Assembly (NCBI RefSeq): GCF_900110145.1
Contig: NZ_FOCP01000014.1
Span: 1-64,000 of the forward strand
DNA: 64,000 nt
Direction of reading: 5' to 3'
DNA from: Nitrosomonas marina
GTDB lineage: Bacteria; Pseudomonadota; Gammaproteobacteria; Burkholderiales; Nitrosomonadaceae
A program made the translations under genes and the position numbers. Shown one piece after another: positions 1 through 7,674 of this stretch. Numbering within the stretch: the stretch's first letter is position 1; every line of letters starts with the position of its first letter. The notes beneath the pieces are model-generated. The model did no database searches. It was not told where the DNA came from and saw only the letters and a program-made list of their open reading frames with translations.

Positions 1-177
<177 letters not shown>

Positions 178-200
178 ACATGTAATGTTTTGTAATTGTC

Positions 201-229
201 CCCCATGATTTTTTGTCCGGATCATGGGG
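201..229 (+). terminator. hairpin downstream of amoC
   Basis: A perfect 9-bp stem (CCCCATGAT at 201-209, ATCATGGGG at 221-229) encloses an 11-nt loop 24 bp after the amoC stop. Only a short TTT follows, so it may be a weak terminator or a transcript-stabilising 3' hairpin. Confidence 0.6.
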
Positions 230-284
230 TTTAAAAAGAATGCTTCGTGGATGATCAAATCTTCCGGGGCAGGAGGTCTACAGA

Positions 285-836
285 ATGAAAAAAATCAAAA
301 AAATATGGATGACAGGTGTATTACTCTTCACATTTTTTTACAGTGGTTTCGTAGCAGCGCACGGGAACGTTCCTTTGGAAAATGATGTTTGTGTACGCAT
401 GATGGCCGGCAGTATGGTGCATTTGAGTACTTATCAACCGCAATACGATCCACAGGCGGAATACTGCACCGAAATTCCGCATGAGGGGGAAACATTCTGG
501 GTGCTGGATATTATCGACCATGCATTGCGAACGATGCCGATCGACATCAGAATTGTACGTGGAAGTGGTGATTCCACCGGCGATACCGTGGCATCCATGT
601 ATTCTACGGAGCACACGGATGGTGTCATCAAAGGGGCGTTTAATCTGGACAAAGGGGACTATACCCTGCTTGTAACCGGAGTGGGCATTCCTTCATTTCA
701 TTACGAATATCCGCTGAGCATACAGACAACCAATTATACGAACCTGTTTATCTCCGTAATCCCTTATATTCTGGCATTTCTACTGATTGCTTTCCTGACT
801 GACAAATTTTTAAAGCGCAGGCAAATGCTACATTGA
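285..836 (+). CDS. exported single-TM protein with predicted mature N-terminal histidine, unknown function
   Basis: 183 aa. AGGAGG at 271-276 sits 8 nt before this ATG. Residues 1-25 form a signal peptide (KK-rich start, hydrophobic core, VAA cleavage box), so the mature protein would begin with His26-Gly. The periplasmic part has Cys36 and Cys61, His46, several Met (39, 40, 44), and a conserved-looking MVHLSTYQPQ stretch. A transmembrane helix lies at about 153-174, followed by the basic tail KFLKRR. I do not recognise a named domain. A free N-terminal His after cleavage is also found in AmoB/PmoB, CopC and LPMO copper sites, and the gene follows amoC, so a copper-handling or AMO-accessory role is possible but is inference only. 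Confidence 0.8.
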   Translation: MKKIKKIWMTGVLLFTFFYSGFVAAHGNVPLENDVCVRMMAGSMVHLSTYQPQYDPQAEYCTEIPHEGETFWVLDIIDHALRTMPIDIRIVRGSGDSTGDTVASMYSTEHTDGVIKGAFNLDKGDYTLLVTGVGIPSFHYEYPLSIQTTNYTNLFISVIPYILAFLLIAFLTDKFLKRRQMLH

Positions 837-882
837 ACACGGTTCCAGTGGTATCGTCACAACTAGAGCTGCATCTTGATGA

Positions 883-915
883 AAAAAACCTCTGGTGTTG
901 CCAGAGGTTTTTTTG
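883..915 (+). terminator. rho-independent terminator
   Basis: An AACCTCTGG / CCAGAGGTT stem with a short TGTTG loop is flanked by an A-run on the left and seven Ts on the right. It ends the 285-836 gene and could act in both directions, also serving the facing gene at 1065-1532. Confidence 0.85.
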
Positions 916-1064
916 ATAACCTGCGAGACCATCCTGAAACTTCCTTTGAACTGCCACTCTTCGTGAACCAGTTTTCAGAAGCTGCCGATATGCGATAACA
1001 ATCCCTGTTTACCAGTATGCGGCACTGTATAAGTTCATTTGAACAGGACTGGCGCCAGTGCGTT

Positions 1065-1532
1065 TTATATCACATTCATTTTAACAATGAAGTCATTGGG
1101 CAGCTGGTAAGCACAGGTCATTGATGACAGAATTGCTATCCACGCAATCGTAATAAACAAAGCGATCCCGGTTGTGATAATCAGGCTGCGGAAAGCGGCT
1201 TTGTTTTCCTTATCCATCGAATTACCCGGGCTATCTTTCGCGGTATTTTTTTTCACCCATGCAAACTCCCGGTAAACGCCGGTATATGTGGCAAAATTAG
1301 CGATCAGTATGGAGGTGCCCATCATGATACCCAATACCGGGAAAAGGAATGCCAGACCATGTACCATTCTCGTGTCAAAGGTTATTTGTGTTCCGTAGTG
1401 CACACCTTGCAGCAGTAAAAAAACGGTAATGAACACTGATTGCGATATAAGCATTCGCATCAATCTTTTTTTGATCCGGCTCGACTCGCGGTCCAGTTTT
1501 AGTTGATCAAATTGTTGCCATACATCATTCAT
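1065..1532 (-). CDS. hypothetical membrane protein with three or four TM segments
   Basis: 155 aa from ATG 1532, which has GGGA 7 nt upstream; a TTG at 1550 would add six residues but is less convincing. A charged N-terminus (MNDVWQQFDQLKLDRESSRIKKR) precedes hydrophobic stretches at about residues 26-42 and 60-85. A charged cytoplasmic-type loop (KKNTAKDSPGNSMDKENK) follows, then a final membrane segment at about 117-137. No catalytic motif is evident and I do not recognise the family. It is an isolated single gene, convergent with the upstream exported protein. Confidence 0.6.
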   Translation of the reverse strand: MNDVWQQFDQLKLDRESSRIKKRLMRMLISQSVFITVFLLLQGVHYGTQITFDTRMVHGLAFLFPVLGIMMGTSILIANFATYTGVYREFAWVKKNTAKDSPGNSMDKENKAAFRSLIITTGIALFITIAWIAILSSMTCAYQLPNDFIVKMNVI

Positions 1533-1705
1533 CTGAGTATCCCAACGCAATTAAACGTTTTAAACCAAATTGTTGAAGTCAGTCTGCCAAAAAATTATTT
1601 ATGAATATGTCACATATTACTAAGATTATGTCAATTCAATCAATTCATTTGTTGCCGTCTGGCAATCACACGCATGAATTTTTGTATCATGAAAACTACA
1701 TACTG

Positions 1706-1733
1706 AATAAAAAAAACCCACCGAAGTGGGTTT
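1706..1733 (-). terminator. rho-independent terminator of the 1765-2220 gene
   Basis: Read on the minus strand, AAACCCAC-TTCG-GTGGGTTT forms an 8-bp stem with a stable tetraloop. It is followed by a run of eight or more Ts (plus-strand A-run 1709-1716). Confidence 0.9.
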
Positions 1734-1764
1734 GGAGAGCTACGTGTTAAACTGGTTACGTGAT

Positions 1765-2220
1765 TTACAGGGCGTCAAGCGCAGTATCTACCTGCATACC
1801 TGCCTTGTTGACAGGCTGATTCATGGTATTCGTTGATTCGGCAACTGTTTTGCGAGCAGATTTCTCCATAGCGATTTTTCTGTGGTACAGCGCCTTTTGC
1901 ATGTTTTCCTGAGCAGTTTTGTCGTATTCGTTAATTTTATAGGCCACATGTTTTTTGATATGTTGTCCGTTTCTGCCGAAAAAACTGCTACGCGGCTTGT
2001 TACTGAGCGCTTCCAGCTGCGCTTCTATTTTTTCCTGCATGGCATGCGCCATGTTTTCATATTTATCTGCGAGCGCTTCATGATCAACATAGGCTGTATT
2101 CACAGCATTCGGGCTGACCTGATGGTTCGGTGATGCTGCGAAGGCATTTACCGAAATAACGCTCATCACGGCGGTAATCGCTAAAGCAATCACAAATTCT
2201 TTTGCTTTGATTGTTTTCAT
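1765..2220 (-). CDS. periplasmic alpha-helical hypothetical protein
   Basis: 151 aa with a good Shine-Dalgarno (AAGGAG, read on the minus strand) before ATG 2220. Residues 1-28 are a signal peptide (cleavage near AFA-AS). The mature part is hydrophilic and probably helical, with repeated charged stretches (YVDHEALADKYENMAHAMQEKIEAQLEAL) and a basic central part (FFGRNGQHIKKHVAYK). The composition resembles small periplasmic stress or chaperone-like proteins, but I see no diagnostic motif. It is a single gene with its own terminator. Confidence 0.65.
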   Translation of the reverse strand: MKTIKAKEFVIALAITAVMSVISVNAFAASPNHQVSPNAVNTAYVDHEALADKYENMAHAMQEKIEAQLEALSNKPRSSFFGRNGQHIKKHVAYKINEYDKTAQENMQKALYHRKIAMEKSARKTVAESTNTMNQPVNKAGMQVDTALDAL

Positions 2221-2542
2221 GTGTTTACTCCTTAAAACTCAACTTGAGTACAAGTCTATATAAGTCAATCGCCTTCGTATATTGGGATAATTATTATTCT
2301 GCTATAAGTGAAACCATTAACATCATTGAGTTATCAGGAATTTTTCAGATATGCGGTAATAAATCGGCAGACAGGACCATTGGCCCGAATAACGTGAAAC
2401 CAGCAATTGTCCATGGTTGAATCAGTGCAAAATTGACGTATGAGTGATTTTTATCACAGCATGGCGCACAAATCCACAATACCATGTAAACTACTATTAC
2501 GCCTTATTCATATTCGACGACTTGCATGTCAGGAGGTTGAAA
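2221..2542. other. divergent intergenic region upstream of the protease cluster
   Basis: 322 bp between the periplasmic protein on the left and the astacin gene on the right. It is AT-rich and presumably holds both promoters. The only clear element is the CRP-like palindrome at 2443-2458; no RNA gene is visible. Confidence 0.6.
2443..2458. promoter_or_regulatory. CRP-family operator-like palindrome
   Basis: AGTGA-N6-TCACA matches the CRP consensus TGTGA-N6-TCACA with one mismatch. It lies 85 bp upstream of the astacin start, a typical position for activation. A TTGACG hexamer just upstream (2433-2438) could be a -35 element. Functional assignment is inference. Confidence 0.45.
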
Positions 2543-3568
2543 ATGGCAAATCACACAGATATCGACAATGACGGCATGCTTTCCGGAGACCGAGTCCTGA
2601 AGGGCTTTATTTCCGGTCTGACTTTCAAGAACAAACCTGTTCAATATACTGTTGTAAACGGGTTCGCTTTTTTTGAAGGGGACATCATACTCGGTACGGC
2701 TGATGAAATGGCCGTACACACCAAAGCAGTACTATCAGGAAAAGCGGAAGCCATTCAGGATCACCTGCAGAGGGGCGTGGTCGTCACCGGTGCGCAATAC
2801 CGCTGGCCGAATGCTCTGATGCCTTATGAAATAGATCCGGGCCTGTCCAATAAAAACCGGGTTACCGATGCGATTGCGCACTGGACCAGCAGGACCAATC
2901 TGAATTTTGTTGAACGTACCGCCAGCAACGCTGGCCGGTATCCTAACTATGTCCGTTTCAGATCGGGCAGCGGATGCAGCTCGAGTATCGGCATGCGTGG
3001 CGGTCAGCAGTTTATTAATCTTGCAAGTGGCTGCAGCACCGGCAATACCATTCATGAAATAGGGCACGCGTGGGGCCTGTGGCACGAACAAAGCCGGGAA
3101 GACCGCGATACTCACGTTGCGATTCACTGGGAAAATATCGAATCCGGTAAGGAACATAATTTTAACCAGCATATCAGCGATGGCGATGATTATGGCCCTT
3201 ATGACTATGGCTCGATCATGCATTACCCGGCCAAAGCTTTTTCGAAAAATGGCAATGACACCATTACGACAATACCGCCCGGCATCGCTATCGGCCAGCG
3301 CAGCGGGTTGAGCGATGGCGATATCGCGGCAGTCCATGCAATATATACTACCTGGCATACGAACAAATCAGTAGTCCAGATATATGCAACGTATCACGCA
3401 CAAAATGCCTGGGCGCGTGTCGAGGGTCTGGGATGGCGGAAAATCAAGACGGGTAACCCGGATGGCGTCACCAATACACTAATTGCGCTCAGCGAAGCAA
3501 AGGCAAATAACCGCACAGTCAATGTTTATGCGGATGGCAGCACAATTGAACGCGTTTACCTGAATTAG
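2543..3568 (+). CDS. astacin-family (M12A) zinc metalloprotease with C-terminal repeat module
   Basis: 341 aa from ATG 2543, chosen because AGGAGG (2531-2536) lies 6 nt upstream; the frame stays open upstream to 2444 but that extension lacks a ribosome site. The catalytic domain has the astacin zinc signature HEIGHAWGLWHEQ at 171-183 (three His ligands and catalytic Glu172) and the Met-turn SIMHYP at 224-229. Cys145 and Cys164 could form a disulphide. Residues 1-80 resemble a propeptide region. Residues 273-341 form a module that recurs as the whole of the next protein and as the tail of the M6 protease downstream (NAW, GWRKI, DGVTN and VNVY motifs). There is no N-terminal signal peptide, so export, if any, would need another route. 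Substrate unknown. Confidence 0.9.
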   Translation: MANHTDIDNDGMLSGDRVLKGFISGLTFKNKPVQYTVVNGFAFFEGDIILGTADEMAVHTKAVLSGKAEAIQDHLQRGVVVTGAQYRWPNALMPYEIDPGLSNKNRVTDAIAHWTSRTNLNFVERTASNAGRYPNYVRFRSGSGCSSSIGMRGGQQFINLASGCSTGNTIHEIGHAWGLWHEQSREDRDTHVAIHWENIESGKEHNFNQHISDGDDYGPYDYGSIMHYPAKAFSKNGNDTITTIPPGIAIGQRSGLSDGDIAAVHAIYTTWHTNKSVVQIYATYHAQNAWARVEGLGWRKIKTGNPDGVTNTLIALSEAKANNRTVNVYADGSTIERVYLN

Positions 3569-3616
3569 CAGACAACTGTGCATGTTCTTTTAACCACCAA
3601 AAGCGAGGATACGACC

Positions 3617-3835
3617 ATGTGGAGTAACAACCAATCTGTCATTCAAACATACACTACTTTTCATACTGAGAATGCCTGGGCAAATATCAGCGGCCTGGGT
3701 TGGAGGAAAATCAGGACAGGCAATCAAGACGGCATCACCAATACTTTCGCACTGTTATGTGCCGCAAAGGCGAATGGCCGGTCTGTAAACGTTTATATTG
3801 TAGACAACCTGATCGAGCGTGTTTACTTGAACTAA
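3617..3835 (+). CDS. stand-alone copy of the protease C-terminal module
   Basis: 72 aa from ATG 3617, preceded by GAGG at 8 nt; an earlier in-frame ATG at 3578 has no ribosome site. The whole protein aligns without gaps to residues 273-341 of the upstream astacin. Shared elements are the Q-Y-T-H-NAW start, GLGWRKI, a TGN-DG-TNT segment, AKAN-R-VNVY and the ending IERVYLN. The frequent aromatic and Asn/Gly residues suggest a small beta-rich fold. A free module beside two proteases carrying the same module could be a binding partner, a competitive inhibitor, or a subunit of a shared assembly; none of these is shown by sequence alone. Confidence 0.75.
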   Translation: MWSNNQSVIQTYTTFHTENAWANISGLGWRKIRTGNQDGITNTFALLCAAKANGRSVNVYIVDNLIERVYLN

Positions 3836-3922
3836 TTATTCCAGCCCGGGCTGTCATCCGACCCAAGGCTACCAAGGCACCAAGGCTGGCAGCGTGGGCA
3901 GCGATATGAGGAGAAACAGATC

Positions 3923-4363
3923 ATGAATCACGAAATTACAATCAAAATTCCTATGATTGGCCAGTTCGGCACAGGTAACGATGCTGTTTCATCTGCGGAT
4001 GCGTCAGCCGCTCCGCCACCAGATGAGATCGTGCAGGGCAGCGGCGGCTGGAGGGAAGAAGCGGTCGCACCAGGGCCCGATATGCAGTTTCCCTTAGAAG
4101 CAACGCTTCAAACAGACAACATGGTGCCCGGACCGGAAGCGACCATGATTGAAACGCAAGCCAGTGGTTGGGCGCCTGCACCGTCAGCCAGCGACCTGAG
4201 CGGTTCGGGAATAAGTAATTTGTCTGCAGAAACTGCACCACCACCGCCCGATTTGGACGATATGCAGACTCCGGATGCCGTGCCGGAGCCCGATATGGAA
4301 ACAACACCTGCCGCCAGAACCAGAGAAAAAAAATCGGCCGGGCAATCGCGCGCAAAAAAATAG
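3923..4363 (+). CDS. Pro/Ala-rich acidic low-complexity protein
   Basis: 146 aa with AGGAG upstream of ATG 3923. A short ordered start (HEITIKIPMIGQFG) is followed by a disordered, acidic chain. That chain repeats related units: APPPDE, APGPDM, VPGPEA, APPPPDLDDM, VPEPDM. A strongly basic tail (TREKKSAGQSRAKK) closes it. There is no signal peptide and no known domain. It lies between the module-only gene and the beta-sandwich gene in the same direction, so it is probably part of the protease cluster, perhaps as a linker or scaffold (inference). Confidence 0.65.
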   Translation: MNHEITIKIPMIGQFGTGNDAVSSADASAAPPPDEIVQGSGGWREEAVAPGPDMQFPLEATLQTDNMVPGPEATMIETQASGWAPAPSASDLSGSGISNLSAETAPPPPDLDDMQTPDAVPEPDMETTPAARTREKKSAGQSRAKK

Positions 4364-4396
4364 CCGCCGGATTGAAATGATAGAAAGTATTGAATC

Positions 4397-4744
4397 ATGC
4401 GTGTTGCAGGTCAAGTCTTGATTGATAGCGATGTGGATACATTTCACGATGCTACATTGTATGTTTACGCCGAGGATGCGGGCATGCTGGACGAATCGGC
4501 AGTACCGCTGGGTGTCGAGCGGATTGACCATGTATCACACCGGAAAGGCGAAACGAGTGCGTTACCGTTTGTGGTGGATTTTACCGTTAAAAATCTGCAC
4601 TCCGACACAATCGTCCGGGCGCATATCAGTATGTCCAAAACGCCGGAAATCCGTCGTGGAGATTGGGTCACCGTACAGGCATTTGCAGTCGATATGTCAT
4701 CCCGGCACGATAACATGCTGCTGCAACTGCAAAAGGTAACATGA
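4397..4744 (+). CDS. YbaY/YscW-like beta-sandwich protein
   Basis: 115 aa. The pattern G-V-(x)n-DATLYVYAEDAGMLDESA, then VERIDHV, LPFVVDF and an alternating VRAHISM strand resembles the YbaY/YscW type (family of lipoproteins including type III secretion pilotins). Unlike those it has no signal peptide or lipobox and begins directly with the first strand. It lies 33 bp after the Pro-rich gene and 64 bp before the M6 protease, probably co-transcribed. The family link is by eye and moderately secure; a chaperone or pilot role for the neighbouring proteases is speculative. Confidence 0.6.
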   Translation: MRVAGQVLIDSDVDTFHDATLYVYAEDAGMLDESAVPLGVERIDHVSHRKGETSALPFVVDFTVKNLHSDTIVRAHISMSKTPEIRRGDWVTVQAFAVDMSSRHDNMLLQLQKVT

Positions 4745-4808
4745 TCGCCTGCGTTTGAATGTTTGCATTATAGGACGCTCGTTCTAATATTTATGAGAGG
4801 GACGCCAA

Positions 4809-6374
4809 ATGTGTTATGAACGTTGTATAGCTCCTCCTTCACCGGAATTGGAGGAAAAAATTATCCGGTCCAAGCAACGCTTACGCGAGGGAATCGCCCT
4901 TCCAGGTAAAACTGACAAGGATGTACTGGATCAAAAAAGCGCTGCGTTGATTTTAACGCGACCGCCAAAAACCAGGGCGCATACGCTCATTTCTCCAACC
5001 AAGCAATTCAGTCCTATCGTCGGTGTCAGAAAAGCGCTGGTATTGTTGGTTGATTTTTCCGATAAAACTGCTGCGCAGACACAACAGCATTACAGCGACA
5101 TGCTGTTTTCTTCAGGTACCTATGCAACCGGCAGCATGCGTGATTTTTACCGCGAAGCATCGTATGGCAGACTCGACGTCGTCGGCGAAGTCAGCGGTAC
5201 CGGCGGTCCGACTGCGGGCTGGTATCGCGCGCCGCAAACCAAGGCATATTACACCAACGACGACTACGGCTTCGGCAGTTACCCGCGCAACGCGCAAAAA
5301 CTGGTCGAGGACGTGATTGATCTGGCCGCACCCCATGTCAATTTTGCCGAGTATGATAACGACGGTGACGGCATCGTCGATGCACTGGTTATCATCGCAG
5401 CAGGATCGGGCGGTGAGGCCACGGGTAACAGGAGTGACATCTGGTCGCATAAATGGTCCATTGCACCAAAAACATACAATGGCGTACAGATCAGAAATTA
5501 CTTTATGGCGCCTGAAGACGGACGTGTGGGCGTCATGGCGCATGAGCTTGGTCATTTGTTGATGCAATGGCCCGACCTGTACGATACGGACTACTCATCC
5601 AGGGGGACAGGGCGCTGGGATCTGATGGCGGGTGGCAGCTGGAATAACGGCGGTGACACACCGGCGCATCCGACAGCCTGGTGCAAGCTGCAGGCCGGAT
5701 GGATAGCGCCCAAGGTTATTTTCAACGATACGCAGAATGTCAATATTCAGCCTTACCACAGTAGCGCCGATGTGTATAAGTTGCCAATCGGTGATGTGAA
5801 CTCAAAGGAGTATTTTCTGGTAACCAACCGTCAGCAACAGGGATTTGATCGCTATCTGCCCGGCAGCGGCTGTATTATTGAACATGTTGACGATAACCAG
5901 GCCAACAATACCGACGAAAACCATTATCTGGTTGATATCGAGCAGGCTGATGGAAATCGTGATCTGAATACCAACGCCAACAGCGGCGACACCGGTGATG
6001 CATTCCCGTCCGGCGCGAACAATGTTTTTAATGACACCACAACGCCAAACAGCAAGGCCAATGATGGCAGCAGCTCCAGTGTCGATGTATCCGCAATCAG
6101 GCTGACGGGAAATACAATCAATGCAACAATCAGTGTCGGCACGGTTTCGACACAGGTATGGCTCGCCAATAAAATAATCGACCGTACTTATACCAGTTAC
6201 CATACGCAGAATGCATGGGTGCATATCAAAAACACCGGGTGGCGGAAAATTAAATCCGATCATCCCGATGGCGTCACACATCTGTTAATCATGGCATGCG
6301 AGGCGCAGGCCAATAATATCCCTGTTACCGTCTATGTCGATGACAATACGATCTACCGGATGTATATGGTATGA
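4809..6374 (+). CDS. M6-family zinc metalloprotease with the shared C-terminal module
   Basis: 521 aa with GAGAGGG upstream of ATG 4809. After a ~70-residue leader, the M6 (immune inhibitor A-type) domain begins at KALVLLVDFSDK, continues with SMRDFYREASYG, and has the zinc motif HELGH at 245-249 followed by DLYD. A Ca-site-like DNDGDGIVD lies at about 183-191. The segment to about 445 is the usual M6 C-terminal beta region. Residues 451-521 repeat the module of the astacin and of the 72-aa protein (TYTSYHTQNAW, GWRKIK, DGVTH, VTVYVDD). No N-terminal signal peptide is seen although M6 enzymes are normally secreted. Two metalloprotease families sharing a tail domain in one locus is unusual. 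Confidence 0.9.
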   Translation: MCYERCIAPPSPELEEKIIRSKQRLREGIALPGKTDKDVLDQKSAALILTRPPKTRAHTLISPTKQFSPIVGVRKALVLLVDFSDKTAAQTQQHYSDMLFSSGTYATGSMRDFYREASYGRLDVVGEVSGTGGPTAGWYRAPQTKAYYTNDDYGFGSYPRNAQKLVEDVIDLAAPHVNFAEYDNDGDGIVDALVIIAAGSGGEATGNRSDIWSHKWSIAPKTYNGVQIRNYFMAPEDGRVGVMAHELGHLLMQWPDLYDTDYSSRGTGRWDLMAGGSWNNGGDTPAHPTAWCKLQAGWIAPKVIFNDTQNVNIQPYHSSADVYKLPIGDVNSKEYFLVTNRQQQGFDRYLPGSGCIIEHVDDNQANNTDENHYLVDIEQADGNRDLNTNANSGDTGDAFPSGANNVFNDTTTPNSKANDGSSSSVDVSAIRLTGNTINATISVGTVSTQVWLANKIIDRTYTSYHTQNAWVHIKNTGWRKIKSDHPDGVTHLLIMACEAQANNIPVTVYVDDNTIYRMYMV

Positions 6375-6399
6375 CGCAGAAACTGTGTCTGATATGTAT

Positions 6400-6449
6400 C
6401 AGCCGAGAGGCTGACTGTCTCATCAGCGAAACGCTGATGAGACAGTCAG
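6400..6449 (+). terminator. very strong hairpin after the M6 protease, with a competing smaller hairpin
   Basis: An 18-bp perfect stem (6411-6428 with 6432-6449) closes on an AAA loop. A second stem CAGCC-GAGA-GGCTG (6400-6413) overlaps its left arm, so the two cannot form at once. No T-run follows, so it may be a transcript-end stabiliser or a conditional structure rather than a classical terminator. Confidence 0.6.
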
Positions 6450-6500
6450 GTGTATTAAAGCGCGTCGTTTTGAATGAATAAACTGTAACCCGCAAAAGTC

Positions 6501-6806
6501 ATGCATGATCAAAATCCATCCCGTCCGGTCACTGCAGCACCGAATGAGTCCCTGCTTAAACTCAGGCTAATTACCTGCAGTCAGTCGCAAGACGACGCAC
6601 GCAAGTGGCTGCTCAGTTTTGAAATCATTGAGACGTCGGTTGTTTTCGGCCCGCAGTTTGCCGAACCCGGCAAAACCGTTGAAGGTTTTTCTTTTGAAAA
6701 CTTTCAGAATTTCAGGCCGGGTGACACCCTTAGCGCCCGTGCCGAATATCTTGGCGGTGCGCACCATGGCTATTACCAGTTAACCCGGCCCGAAAAAAAA
6801 GATTGA
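6501..6806 (+). CDS. small hypothetical protein, beta-rich
   Basis: 101 aa starting MHDQNPSRPV; no clear ribosome site. After a ~20-residue disordered start it has alternating strands (LLKLRLITC, KWLLSFEIIE, VVFGPQF, DTLSARAEYL) and ends in a short charged tail. The GKTVEGFSFENFQNFRPGDTL stretch suggests a small barrel. It has no recognised family. It follows the M6 gene beyond the large hairpin and may belong to the protease cluster or be independent. Confidence 0.5.
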   Translation: MHDQNPSRPVTAAPNESLLKLRLITCSQSQDDARKWLLSFEIIETSVVFGPQFAEPGKTVEGFSFENFQNFRPGDTLSARAEYLGGAHHGYYQLTRPEKKD

Positions 6807-6842
6807 GCAATCTGTTAACGATTCCGGGTAATCAGCCAGAAT

Positions 6843-7658
6843 CTAGCCACCGTCAGCAAAATCGGCGAACAGTTCCATGCCGCCGTCGACAAAAAGAGTC
6901 TCGCCGGTGACGTAGTCGGCCTCGTCGGATGCCAGCCAGGCTACGGCAGCGGCGATGTCCTCCACCTTTCCCGCACGCCCATAGGGAATTTTTCGCATGA
7001 TTTTTTTTCTGGATTCCGGATCCTGAAAATTATCAATATTGATCGGGGTCTTGACCGCGCCTGGCGCAATTGCATTGACACGGATCTGGTAAGGGGCAAG
7101 TTCCTGGGCGATCGTTTTCATCAGCATTGCGGCACCGGCTTTGGCGGCGCAATAATTGGCGCGCCGCGACCAGGGGATGTTCTGGTGCACCGAGGTAATA
7201 AATACCATGGCACCCGGCGGTCGGTCGATGTTGTCCCGAGATTGCCGCATGAAAAGCCGTGCGGCCTCACGTGCGCACAAAAAATGTCCGGTCAGGTCGA
7301 CATTGATTACCGTGTTCCAGTCGTCCAGCGTCATATCGATAAAATCGCTGTCCCGCTGCAGTCCGGCATTGTTGACCAGCACGTCAAGCCGGCCGAATTG
7401 CTTTCTGATGGCTGTGAACAGGTTTACGACATCGTCTTCACGGCTGATATCCGCCTGCAAGCAGGTGGCATCTCCGCCTTGCGTCTTGATGGCATTGACA
7501 ACAGCAGTGGCATCGTCCCTTCGTTCGAGATAATTGACAATGACATGACAGCCTTCCTGTCCGAGACGCAGGGCGACGGCCTTGCCGATGCCTGTAGCGG
7601 CACCGGTGATCAGGGCAATTTTTTTGTTGAGTGATTGTATTCGATTTGTATGTGTCAT
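6843..7658 (-). CDS. short-chain dehydrogenase/reductase, glucose 1-dehydrogenase-like
   Basis: 271 aa classical SDR. It has the cofactor motif TGAATGIG at about 18-25, NNAG, a catalytic Ser in ITSVHQN, the YCAAK Tyr-Lys pair, and the C-terminal VTGETLFVDGGM. Proteins with this pattern and length are often annotated as glucose 1-dehydrogenases. It lies just downstream of the GH15 gene on the same strand (16-bp gap), so release of glucose followed by its oxidation is a plausible pair of reactions. Substrate is not determinable from sequence. Confidence 0.85.
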   Translation of the reverse strand: MTHTNRIQSLNKKIALITGAATGIGKAVALRLGQEGCHVIVNYLERRDDATAVVNAIKTQGGDATCLQADISREDDVVNLFTAIRKQFGRLDVLVNNAGLQRDSDFIDMTLDDWNTVINVDLTGHFLCAREAARLFMRQSRDNIDRPPGAMVFITSVHQNIPWSRRANYCAAKAGAAMLMKTIAQELAPYQIRVNAIAPGAVKTPINIDNFQDPESRKKIMRKIPYGRAGKVEDIAAAVAWLASDEADYVTGETLFVDGGMELFADFADGG

Positions 7659-7674
7659 AGGTCGGTTGAGTTCA

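Noticed and set aside
2735..3358. 207-codon open frame on the minus strand inside the astacin gene
   Set aside because: It lies wholly opposite a gene with clear zinc-protease motifs, has no ribosome site and a composition typical of antisense reading.
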